Assembly (NCBI GenBank): GCA_964023275.1
Contig: OZ029917.1
Coordinates: forward strand, 26,726,505-26,790,504
Direction of reading: 5' to 3'
DNA: 64,000 nucleotides
DNA from: Norana najaformis
Lineage: Eukaryota; Annelida; Clitellata; Crassiclitellata; Hormogastridae
Shown here: piece after piece, positions 12,101 through 22,189 of the stretch
Position numbering within the stretch: position 1 is the stretch's first letter
Layout: every line of letters starts with the position of its first letter
Position numbers and translations under genes: made by a program
Notes under the pieces: generated by a model
Told to the model about the DNA's origin: nothing
What the model saw: only the letters and a program-made list of their open reading frames with translations
The model's database searches: none

Positions 12101-15100
12101 CAGCTCTGACACCAGACCAGCCAACAAAACAATGTCCTCGGCATATCTAAGGTTGGAGACCTTCCTAACACCAAGTTTTTTCCCACCTTGAAAACCTTAT
12201 CTATACATTCCCATTTAAATGTAACATTTGTGACATATATCAATGCTTAAATTTATGACTTTAATGCATTAATCATGATGAGCCTAGATGAAAAGCCTTT
12301 TGGGTCAAATTTTTACAATCATCTGTTGAATAGACATATAATAAATTGTTTGCCCACTTTAAAAATTCTCCCAGGCACTAGCAAGGGAAAAGGTTTTATT
12401 TAAGGTTTATTGACCGCTAAGGTGATAACACGTCCCACTGACAATCAAATTTTTCTCAGAATTATAAACCTGACATCATGATGTTCAACTGAAAATATCT
12501 CCAGAACTACTTAGAATATTCACATAAAATGACATATCATTTTAAACAGAATTGAATACACTATTTCATTAAATAAAACTCCAAAATCTTAAACAATCCA
12601 ACTTAAGACTCACTTTGACAGAGCCACTCATATATGCATGAGTTTCAGGTGGCTAGAGGAAGACTGTGGATTGCTTCCACATCCTAGCCATAACCATCAA
12701 TCAATTGAATGGGATCATGTTCCAAAGCAACTTAGATCAGTTAGCCATCTCACCCTAATCTAACTAGCCTTTCTGTTCCCAAGGCATCATTTCTACCTCA
12801 GCAAAAAACACTTTTGTCAGATGCAGCCATTCCAGTGACATTCTTCTCTCTCTGCATAGATTTACATCGCTCTTAGTTGCTTAGCACATTCCTTAAGATA
12901 ATATAATAATGATGGTGTCTAACTGAAGCAATAATAATGAAAATACTAATAATAATAAAACAATGTTTATAATAATAACATAATAATGCTAATAATAATA
13001 TTAATATTGATACTGATATCAGTATCTGCACCTGGTCATGTCTGTTGTCCAAGGCTAGACGAAGTGCTGTTGTTTCATCTGTTTTCTGAATATTAACATC
13101 AGCAGAGGCATCCAGTAGACAACGAACGACCTTAGCATGACCCCTTTGAGCAGCCCACATCAATGCCTGATAAACACCAATAAACAATTACTCAGCCTTC
13201 GGTCTGGCAGGATCATGACTGCTAGAGTGCTTGCCTTCTTAAGCATTTGGATATTTATATAAAGCAGTTTTAAGAATCTCTCAAAGGCTCAGTTTACAGA
13301 TTCATGCCTCCCAGTGTAGGGTCTGTGAAGAAGCCCTGAACACAAAAATGCTCAACATCACTGACTGCAATCTAGGGTAGTCATATTGTTGATAAGTAAG
13401 TGGCTGCAAGCTAATAATTACCTGTTTGGGTTATAGCTTAAAACGAATATTTGGTTTAAATATTAGTCAATCTTTTATTCATTATCAAAGCCAAAATTAA
13501 CTAAACCTACTGTGCATCTACATTACCAGCAGTTGCAAGTTTAATCCAATTTAACAAAATAGACACTGCACATTTTTCTGGTCCACGTGGTGCTATGGTA
13601 AGCCTACTACTGCTTCAACTATGCAAATCTTGTGCTGATCTTGACCAAATATAAATTATTCGAAAATTTTTAAAATTTCCACACATAAGTCACCCCTTTC
13701 AACAAAGATGCTGCCCAAGAAGTTCGTGTAGAAAACCATGACTTAGATCACTTGGTAGTATATCAGTTAGGGTTTGTGTTGCAACTTTAGGAGATTCCTT
13801 AACATAGCATCTCTAATATGTCCCACAAGGGCATCTTAAAGAGATTTGTGACTTGACTAATAATCTGGACTTATCTTCCTTAGTTGTACCAATTCATTGA
13901 CTGAGATGACTTGGAAATTGACCAGAAAGCAAAAACTTGTCGTAAGCACACATAAAGACTTCATTTAAAAAATCTGAAGTGTATTACTTTGGGACTTCAT
14001 GAAATTAATTTCAGTATTTTACCATTATGGCTAACATCAATGATCATTGCTTACACTGTTCCCCTTAGAATCCTGATTATTCACTGAAGCATTCTTCTCA
14101 ATCAATTTTTGGACAACTGTGGCTCTTCCCTCACGAGCTGCATACATCAAGGGTGACATCTCATACCTATTACCATACAGTAAACATAATTAAACACATT
14201 TCATCAAACACATTGCACATGTTAACTGCTCAACAACCCTGTTACAGTTCATCTAGATCACACAATACTAAAGGGAAAAATAATATGAAAGGTAACTGGT
14301 ATGCTCTTTCCTCTTCTCTTTTTGGTTTGGCACAAGCAAGCTTAACTCATATAGTGCATCCTATGGAAAAACTACTGAGAAGCCGTTCAAGGATTGCAGT
14401 TTGTAAGTATGTATCTGTACTTTTATAAAGCGCATTTTAGGAACCCCTACAAAGGGCTGGGAACATGGCTGCCCACAGGATTCAAATAAATGAGTCTTAA
14501 CAAGTGAAGAGAATGTTGCTGCCGAGAGTTTATAGGAACATTACGAATGTTAATGGGAAGACTGTTCCAGAAAGAAAGACTCAAGACAGTGTGCAATGTT
14601 GTCAGGTAGATGTGTAGCAGCAAAGGAACCTGTAGATCACGAGAAGCCGAGCGAAGCAATTGTCGACTAGGCTGTCACCAACAGGAACGAAGTTCTCATA
14701 TATATATGCCGAAGCAGATCCAACAAGACAGGACCAGCCCAGGAGCAGGATCTTAAATTTGATTCTGTCTTCGATAGGCAGCCAATGGAGTGTATCTCTC
14801 ATATATTCTGAAATATGGGAGAATTTAGGTAGACTGGCCTCTAGACGAGTGGCACAGTTCAGAACGGACTGCAGCTGGAGGACGTGAGAAGTTGGCAGTC
14901 CCACAAGAACAGAGTTGCAATAATTCAGTTGTATCAGGACGAAGGAATGGAGTAAAGCTGTCACAACGGTGAGCGATAGATTTTGGCATATCGAACGAAT
15001 TTGTAATTGTAACTGCACAGTTGTATAATGCTTCTTCTACAGAAACTGCTCAGAGGCACTCAAGAGTTAACAGGTAAATAGGTAAATCTTATCTTCAGCT

Positions 15101-18100
15101 GCAACACTGAATGCTTGTTATTACCAAGAGAATGGTTGAATAATCCACATTTCTACTCAATTTACTGAGAATGTAGTAAAATTAAATTGCATGTATCACT
15201 TCAGACGTTTTAAGACATGGCCTAGTCTTGCAGACTATTTCTGTATGGTCTGTGCAGACCTAGGACTACACCAACTTTTGTACATGTTTTTTCTGATTTT
15301 CACGGGTTACATGTGTGTGCGAGTGTGTATATATATGCTATATATAAACGTATATATATATATATTATATGATACGCTGTTAATGCATGTAATAAATACA
15401 ACAGTGAATCATGAAGCATTAATTGCTAATTACAGCCATCTTTTATCTCACACATAGAATCATCCTTGATTTTGTTGGATCTTTCAACTGCAAAGTGAAG
15501 ATAACAACAGTTTGCAAGCATGACAAACTCATCTCGGTGCTACATGGCATATGCTGGCATGCCTTTTGGAGGTCCTTATGTAGAGCCACTACAAACACTG
15601 TTCTCATATGTAACATTACATTACATTACAACAGTGTAGTAATCCAACAACAAACCAACGTAAATGAAATAACTGCCAGCCACAAGAATCAGTAGACTGA
15701 AGTAGATCCACATGACTATCATGTCATCCAAAGATCTGGTAATCCCGCATTTCTGTCTCTATAACCAAAGACCTTAGAAGCACAGAAATGGAATTAAAGT
15801 TGTTCCAGCAAAATTACAACAACTGCAACCAAACAGCTGAATCAAAGTCCGAATACAGAGGTGAAAGGCAACAGCCTTAGTCATGATCCCATTCAGCCAA
15901 GTTTCATCAAAGAACCAAAGCGTTAAATAACTACCATAACTGGGATTTACTAATTACCTTGAAAGGTCTTCTAACTATAAGTAAACATTTTTCATATAAC
16001 CTGTCATAAGAATTAACATCAGCGCCATTATCCAGAAGCAGATTGACACACTTCAGTACTCGCATCTCATCAGAACCGACAGAGGCACAGGCTGACATTA
16101 AGGACGTGTACTTGTCTAAAACAGAACACACAGAGGAACAGATTTAGAGTGAAAGAGCCAGGCAGGACTATAAATCTGACACTGCAGCTGCAGGAGGCAG
16201 CAGAGACCAGCAGGCAATTTAATTAAATTTTGTGTCAGCTTTATCCATTGTGCTTATGCAAGACACAGCAACTGAAATAACAAATAAAGTCAATGCAAAT
16301 AATAGCAAAACAGAAGGAACTAATATGTTAAGATTATCACTATTTAAGTTAAGGTCATCGTTTCACTCATCATGGATCTTTATCTACAACAGTAGTTAAT
16401 TATCTAGACACTTGGTATAGCACCACTTGGGTACCTCACAAAAGTGCTGCCTACACTACCCAGAGAGTTGAAGAATACAAAAGCTGAATTCAATGCACTT
16501 ATGCGGATGTCAACCTAACGGAAAACCTTTCCTTATGGATCACAATGTCAGCACAAAACATATCAGTTAATAGACACATATTGTGAAATGTAAGCTTAAA
16601 AGTAATGTAAGTTTAAAAGCCTTATGGGTTTTCTGTTGATAAGAATACATTTAATCAAAATCAAATAAAAGACAGTTCTAAGCTAAAGTTAATAAAACAA
16701 AATTATTCATGAATCTTCATGTGTTATCAACAGTTAATGATTACTGTGCTATAAAAGTCATGATTAGATTAAAAGTCAATATATATTAGATTAGATTATC
16801 AGTCTATAAGATTGTAACAATCTTTAAGTGATTATTCCAGATTAAAAAATTCAACTGTTGTTATACTGAAATACTTTACATGGCTCTTGAAGAACGAGCC
16901 ATAGCAAATACACGTATAATTATTATAAACTATAATATTAATTCACCAAGCAGTGGACACATAATGCAACTTTTATGTTTTGCTTAGTAGTTACAAAGCA
17001 GCAGACTTTCAATCCATGATGAGGCAATTGCACTGAAATCATCTGATCATCATGTTCATCGTTTGTGTCAAGAGTCACCTTTGTGAGAATTCGGGTCTGC
17101 ACCATTCTTCAGAAGGCAGGTAACAACATCTGGATGTGCACAGTTGGAGGCATACATAAGTGCTGTCCACCCGGAGCTAAACTGACAATTTACATCCATG
17201 CCTACAACAGAAGAACAGCTCAACAACAAGCTCCATTAACAGGACCTTAGCACTCTGGCTACGAACTTCTATACTAGGTATTAGAATATTAGGGTGAAAA
17301 AGAAAGACTTTGGGATTGATACAGGTAGTTGGACTTTTCAAACCTGCTTTTATGCGCAACCTTTGTAAACAACTTTTAAGCATTTGTTCTTACCAGAAAT
17401 TCTTTAAATACATGTATGCTTCTGCTTGCTTGAATTACCTGCCATTAACTGCCCCCTTGGTCACTGTCTAACCTGAACTTGTGAATCAACAGTCCAGATG
17501 CTGAGTGTAAAGTAATTAATCATAATCAGTTAATTATCTCATTAAAAAGCTCTTTCTGGTTCATCTTATCCTAACAAAGTGAAGTACTGGTATCTTGTGT
17601 GAACCATTTGGTGACTCCGTGCCAGTATGTGTAGGATAGTTACATGACAATCTATTTCTTCCAAATCATATTTGCCTCTGCAGACTGTTTTTACTGTCTA
17701 ACAAACACATTACTTACTTACTGTTTCCAAGGATAGCTCTATTGCATTTCACTGAATTTAACATGGAAAAGGTGAAGGTAGCACACTTGCTTACAAGCCT
17801 CAACAGATCCTTCAGAGTGGCACTGCCACTTGACACCCAGGTAGGAAGGATGCTGAGGCTGACAATCAAACGCATATCAATCCAACAACAGGACAGTGCC
17901 TTAGGTGTGTTTGTACCGTGGCATACTTATGGGCTTAACTTAGCAGTAACTACTGAGTGATGCCTACTGGGTACTATTCTATAAAATAAACATTCAACTA
18001 CAGTAGTTCTTAGATTATATTACAAAGGCTTAACATGTTACCAATCAGTCTCCAGATCAACAGCTCTATAAAAAGTCCATCTAAGAGTTTTACTGCTGAT

Positions 18101-18711
18101 TTATGTCACATGAGCTGCTAACTACTTTCACAATGAACACAACACATCCAGTCTTAGCTTAGATTTGCAACCTGACTGGTCATGGTCCAACCTCATCTCA
18201 TAACGATCTAACTTCATCTGCAGACTTCTAGTGTTAGCATAAGAGTGCACAGCTTAGTTACTGAAAAAATAGAAGCCTAAGTAATGCCATGGGATTTGGC
18301 CTTTGTTATGCTTTCTACAAAGAAGTCGCACCTCCAGAACCTTCTAATTCTCACATCATGATGCTCAAGGAGCTTTACATTGTTGGTGCATTAAAAAAAT
18401 CATTTATATAAGCAAGAACTGAACAATTCACCTTCTGCAATGAACTCTTCCACTTCTTTTATTCGGTTGTGCATGATGGCTTTTTGAAAATTGCCCAGTG
18501 TTGCTTCCTGAGACTGCTGTAGCTGCTCTGGCCTTTTCTCACTCTTCTTCCATTCTTCCAAAGAAGATGATTTCCTTGGCTCCAAGTTAATATTAATCCT
18601 TTGCCTTGGCTTTTCGTACCTCGATCTACGTGTCTGCTCTTGAAGTTGTTCTTTGTGGAAACTATATAAAGTTTCTTGCCTAAAATTCCTTTTTCTTTTT
18701 TCATTCTCCAT
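1167..18711 (-). CDS. ASZ1: ASZ1/GASZ: ankyrin-repeat, SAM-domain, membrane-anchored germ-cell protein
   Basis: ASZ1 (GASZ) is known as a nuage and outer-mitochondrial scaffold of the germline piRNA pathway. Eleven exons, in transcript order, join in phase: 18711-18432, 17201-17079, 16115-16001, 14166-14055, 13166-13032, 11091-10739, 10291-10159, 8891-8776, 6945-6825, 3244-3140, 1358-1167, giving 1785 nt or 594 aa. The N-terminus is charged (1-93). Exons 2 to 5 carry ankyrin repeats, for example GWTALMYAS and LKCVNLLLDNGADVN. Exon 6 is a Ser-rich linker (about 256-372). Exon 7 holds the SAM core DLELFLMGLDLGDLIPLF. Exon 11 ends in a basic stretch, a hydrophobic segment (about 560-578) and a basic tail, as expected for the mitochondrial anchor. 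The exon 3 motif matches the vertebrate LKCVELLL block. The protein is longer than human ASZ1 (475 aa), mainly in the N-terminus and linker. The start is the ATG at 18711; I could not test upstream exons. The last two donors are the least certain. Confidence 0.93.
1568..1665 (-). mobile_element. 3' tail of an L2-like LINE
   Basis: The reverse strand reads a tail shared by several copies in this window: a 'tgatgccttgggcattat' core, then a run resembling 'agaagtc...attagatt'. The same tail is on the plus strand near 28640-28710, 30020-30065 and 41470-41515. Only the tail is visible, so this is a severely 5'-truncated insertion in ASZ1 intron 10. Confidence 0.55.
3267..4948. repeat. 1.7-kb minisatellite, 13-bp unit with 17-bp variants
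   Basis: The unit is CATACAAACAGAG. Type A keeps CAT, type B has CAC, and type C carries an extra AAAC and is 17 bp long. The types come in blocks: B runs of 5 to 7 units, and C runs of 6, 8 and 8 units starting near 3786, 4331 and 4700, separated by A runs. This looks like higher-order amplification. The unit has no stop codon in any frame and its length is not a multiple of three, so long ORFs of repeated peptide appear in nearly every frame on both strands; these are not genes. The array lies in ASZ1 intron 9, ending 22 bases before the acceptor of exon 10 (3244). Confidence 0.97.
5268..6383. mobile_element. TTAA-flanked non-autonomous element, piggyBac-like MITE
   Basis: The stretch starts with TTAACAC...TGG.CGCG at 5268 and ends at 6383 with the matching inverse, CGCGTCCAGCGTGTTAA. 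Inside, two perfect palindromes centred on TTAA (5341-5360 and 6344-6367) contain inverted GGGACGTG/CACGTCCC arms. Three related ACGTCC palindromes (5669-5686, 6042-6059, 6304-6321) lie in diverged tandem units, each with a TA tract and a shared 'tccaaaataatcgtatatg' segment. No transposase is present. TTAA duplication is typical of piggyBac elements, but assignment to that family is inference. It may be one element nested in, or abutting, another. It sits in ASZ1 intron 9. Confidence 0.6.
6116..6178. repeat. (TA)n microsatellite
   Basis: An almost pure TA tract of about 63 bases, the longest of three in the TTAA-flanked element; the others are at about 5692-5712 and 5915-5939. Confidence 0.95.
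9075..9950 (-). mobile_element. 5'-truncated L2/CR1-type LINE in ASZ1 intron 7
   Basis: The reverse strand encodes broken pieces of a non-LTR reverse-transcriptase C-terminus in order: IAPSTCVCDLGVLVDNH, then SVSDLMRQQLHWLSFPQRL, then YKLAMIAYKCQHGLAPSYLS. HWLSFPQR and YKCQHGLAPSYL are the usual end-of-RT motifs of L2/CR1 elements. Frames shift between blocks, so it is dead. The 3' end is an AT-rich (ATT)n stretch near 9075. A closely related copy is at 21147-21617. Confidence 0.85.
11375..12240 (-). mobile_element. 5'-truncated LINE (endonuclease/reverse-transcriptase type) in ASZ1 intron 5
   Basis: Reverse-strand fragments give, in order, an RT piece with FGLLINIDKTKVM, a piece with LVATYGCKGWTIKRTDEMRI, and the tail GRPQTAWIKNIRSWTGLTM...RIEDGERQDK. 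Such GRPxTxWxxNIxxWTGL endings are common in animal LINE polyproteins. It differs from the L2-like family elsewhere in the window. Several frame changes separate the blocks, so it is inactive. The clade was not determined. A shorter relative of its tail lies at about 35190-35370 on the plus strand. Confidence 0.8.
12898..13026. repeat. AAT-rich tract ending in an 18-bp palindrome
   Basis: Irregular AAT/ATA repeats run up to the exon 5 donor of ASZ1. The last part, 13009-13026, is a perfect palindrome, GATACTGATATCAGTATC, starting at intron position +6. Confidence 0.85.
14435..15020 (-). mobile_element. 5'-truncated L2/CR1-type LINE in ASZ1 intron 3
   Basis: The reverse strand encodes an RT C-terminus: LNYCNSVLVGLPTSHVLQLQ, DTLHWLPIEDRIKFKILLL, then LSFWNSLPINIRN in a shifted frame. 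These are standard L2/CR1 end motifs (YCNxLxxGLP, HWLPxxxRIxFK, WNSLPxxIR). The copy ends near an 'aaatgcgctttataaa' tail at 14420-14440. It belongs to a different subfamily from the 9-kb copy. Confidence 0.85.
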
Positions 18712-20204
18712 TGTTCCAGATACACTATGCAGAGGTTTTATAAAAATGAATTAAATCCAGCTATATAATTATAGCATTCACAGTCAGTTGTAAAAGCTCA
18801 AATTAGTATTTAGTACTTATGCTTCTGGCAATAAGACTAGTGCAAGCCAGTTCAGTAATGCTGATTTGAGTGGAGGAATCTGGGTCTGATGTAGGCAAAT
18901 AGGCAAAGTGCAGCACAACAGATGCCGATTTTACCAAATCGTTTTATCAGTACGTTGTCATGTGCCACTAGCTGCAACAATCGCCACGATATAATATTTG
19001 CCAATTTTCTGAGATTTATGGTGTTTACTCAAATGTTGTTTATAAGAAAAGCACACAAATTTATGCCATGCCCTCTTCCTAAATCCTCTTCTGGCTTGAT
19101 TCAAACGAGTTCTCCCCTCTTCTGGCAGATCTAGGAGCCCCTTAAAACGGTCAAAAGCAAGTGTTTTATGAAAAGTCCTCTTCTTCTTATGGTAGCCAAC
19201 AAAAAGTCATAGGTTGCAATGAATGCTGCATAAAAATTTTACAAATTAGTAAATTTACACAGCACTGGATACATTTTTTGTAACGAAAAATTGTCAGCTC
19301 CTTGTTCAATTACCATGAAGCATGTGTACTCTACCAAAGTGTATAAACTCATCAGTTTTAAATCAAAACACCAGAACTTTTAATAGTAAGCAAACTACAT
19401 TCAATATAGGGTGTGTTGAGCGAAAGATTCTGCTATGCAAACACCCGCATGGAAAGGACTGTTAAAATAATATCTGATATCGTAAAAGTTCGAGATTTCT
19501 ACAGCACTGGCCTGGTTAGCAACATTGGTTAAGGCTTACGTCAAGGCATCTCTGTATGTGAGGATGCCCATTCGCATACCGATATTGGCTATATTTTAGA
19601 GATTTGAATCTCTAGCTAGCACGGTCCGTACATGGGGACCTTAAATGGCGTGGCGCCCATTCAAACGGGCAGCGGTGATGAAGGATTTCACCCGCGAAAT
19701 TCATTGAAAAATGAACAGTGTCTAGTCCATACGGTCGCTATAGAAAAACATGTACATTTACATTTAGCGCTCTAAGAAAGCTAAGACGCGGGAACCAGCT
19801 AATTCACACGCCGGAACCAGCTAACTCACAGATATGTTCCCGACTGTTTTTTCTGTGAAATATCTTGGAATTTAACCGTCCAACTACTTAAAGTTTAGTT
19901 ACCTTGGAGAACAAAATTCGTTTAAAAACAGAACTCTTATCTTTCGTTTTGCCTGTTTAAACACAAACTTATATTACCGCTCGCCATCTCAGAAGCCGCG
20001 TTCCAAAACTCGATCCGTCCGCGATGCGATCGCCCCGATTAATGGAACGTGGTCAATTGTGGCCATTGCTAACTCATTGTTAGAATGCGTTTATAATCAA
20101 TTCCATTTCTGGTGATTTTGCTATCCTGCATTCTCATCTGTTGCTTAAAAAATTTCAGGCTACAATTCACAAAGCAAGAGATTTGTCATTTTTATTATTT
20201 GCCT
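18712..20204. other. ASZ1 upstream region and repeat debris
   Basis: No gene is recognised. The first few hundred bases should hold the ASZ1 promoter, but I see no clear core motif. Around 19490-19515 and 19730-19830 lie degenerate matches to a repeat with the core 'cgagatttctacagcgccca', seen better at 26283 and 48150. Confidence 0.45.
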
Positions 20205-20440
20205 CCCCTGTAATTAAAGGTTCATCCTTATAAACGCTCCTGCCCGAGCAGAAACCAAAACTCCCAAGCACCATCACATAACCCCAGTTCTCAAATCCCT
20301 TCATTGGCTTAAGGTTTCTCCTAGCATCCAACTGCAAAATTGTATATCTTATCTACACTACCCTTCAATCTTCTCAATCCTCTAACATACGCCAGTTATT
20401 CACTATCCAAACGCTAATATCTACTCGTTCTTTCTCACAC
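20205..20440 (+). mobile_element. LINE RT fragment
   Basis: One forward frame reads HHITPVLKSLHWLKVSPSIQ, a typical L2/CR1-type block just before the RT end. It is followed by stops and a T/C-rich tail. It is a short inactive fragment. Confidence 0.7.
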
Positions 20441-20479
20441 CTTAGCTAGAGCTTGGCTTACCTAACCTCATCAGTGTCG

Positions 20480-20800
20480 GATTTAAAGAGGAAAGCCGGC
20501 ATGGAAATCGTTGATGAAGGTCATAGGATGGTGCAGCAGCGGAAGCAGGATAGGATAGCTTGAAAATTTGGGTTTTTAATTTCGAGTCAAAGTTACAGGA
20601 GAGGGCAAGCGGAGGAGTAGGCCTACTCGGATTGACAGGCGAGAAAGGGGGTGAGCGAACTGCTGAAGTCTTTCGGGTGTTCGTGTAAAACAGAGTTGGC
20701 GCCGAGTAAAATAGGTTACAGCATTTGAGAGAAAAGATTGGAGGCCGAGATAATATAAACTCAGACGGCCAACCCTATTGAGCCTGCATCTCACCAACGG
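20480..20800 (-). mobile_element. LINE 3'-end fragment
   Basis: The reverse strand holds a degraded RT C-terminus: a Leu-rich stretch followed in another frame by FDSKLKTQIFKLSYP, like the FxxxLKTxLFxxSYP ending of the copies at 26240-26720 and 48140-48495. It is non-functional. Confidence 0.5.
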
Positions 20801-21146
20801 CGTGTAATAGTCATTCTGTGGGTATCGGTATGCTATAGTCTGTCCTCACCCGACCAGAGAGTGAATCTTGCGCAGTCACTGAGACAGGTACGGGTTCATT
20901 TGGCTAACAGATAGCCCGTATTGTGTTACTGGTGGAATCTGGTGGTTAGCTAAGGGTCCAGCTCGCTGAGCTTGGGAAAACGAACGTATATCTGAGAATC
21001 GTGGTGGATAGTTTGCATAGGATGAGATCGTAAATGTGGCGCTGCCACAGACATATAAATATTCGTAATGACTATGTTACACTAGACAACAGGTTAATGA
21101 TCATGGAAGCTCTGCCAGTGTTAACACTGGACTGTTTTCGAGTAGA

Positions 21147-21152
21147 CCTATA

Positions 21153-21214
<62 letters not shown>

Positions 21215-21617
21215 ACAGACATTTATAACACGCGCAATTAACAACAGCCTCAAAGATGTGTGCAACGACCATAAAAAAGTCCTACCGAGTAATATCGAGT
21301 AATATAATAGTTTATAGATCAACAGGAATGCACAGAAATCGAGGCAGTCCTATTAAACAGGTAAGTTTTAAGCTTCTTTTAAAAACTTGTTATTGGAAGA
21401 GTGCTATCTTTGATGCTAGTCGGCAAGGCATTCCACACTGTGGGGCAAGAGTAACAAATTCCACGAGAGCCAAATGCAGTGTAAATCTTTGGAACTATGA
21501 GATTTCGATTGGTTGCAGAACGTAAGCAAGATCGACCAGGAACTGTCGCAACCGGAACGCAGAACCTGGATAGGTAGGATGGAGCCAGTCCATGCTGGCA
21601 TTTGTAGGCAATCATAG
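21147..21617 (-). mobile_element. LINE 3' part interrupted by the P-like element
   Basis: The reverse strand encodes YKCQHGLAPSYLSRFCVPV, then the NRNLIVPKIYTAFGSRG and CPTVWNALPTSIKD blocks, and ends in a (TTA)n tract of about 65 bases at 21147-21212. It is closely similar to the copy at 9075-9950. Its upstream continuation, SVSDLMRQQLHWLSFPQRV, is on the far side of the transposon at 25519-25592. Confidence 0.88.
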
Positions 21618-21653
21618 CAAAGATCTTAGAGTCGTAGACTAAGATATGACACT
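21618..21653 (+). repeat. Left terminal inverted repeat of the P-like element
   Basis: A 36-bp arm, perfect reverse complement of 25483-25518. It begins with CA, as Drosophila P-element ends do. Confidence 0.95.
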
Positions 21654-22189
21654 TCCTATCTCCGCTGTGTATTCGGCCTGGTGGTGGTCAAATGTACGCA
21701 AACCGTGGCGCCACGTAGTGATTGGATTGATAGCTTCTTAGCAAAGATAGACGCAGACAAATAATGTAGCCTATTGGTAAGCGTTCTCGGCCTGAAATTT
21801 GGATATACAAGTAAAGTGAATAATTTTTTATTGCAAATAAAATTCACTCACAGTTTACATAATTCTTACTTAGACTTAGACTTAGGTCCTCCTGTTCCGA
21901 TCGGAGCATTGGTCGACCTTGTCGTTTCTGTAGCGTTTAGGATTTTTACAGGGGTGGGGTTGCTAACCCCACGCCCCAACCCTCCACCCAACCCTACATA
22001 ATTCAAATATACATAATTAAGAACATTAACATTGAACTAAGTGTATGGAGCTGAGCAGTATTACACAAAGATCTTTGGTTTCACATTCATCTTCAGTAAA
22101 GAAACAATGTCAACAATAAAGCCTCAGAAGTCTGTATCCATGACCAAACCAACAGAAGGCAGACAAATGAAAAAAATAAATTGAACTGC

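Noticed and set aside
21072-21322. Frames with poly-Asn or poly-Ile runs
   Set aside because: They are translations of the (TTA)n tail of a LINE.
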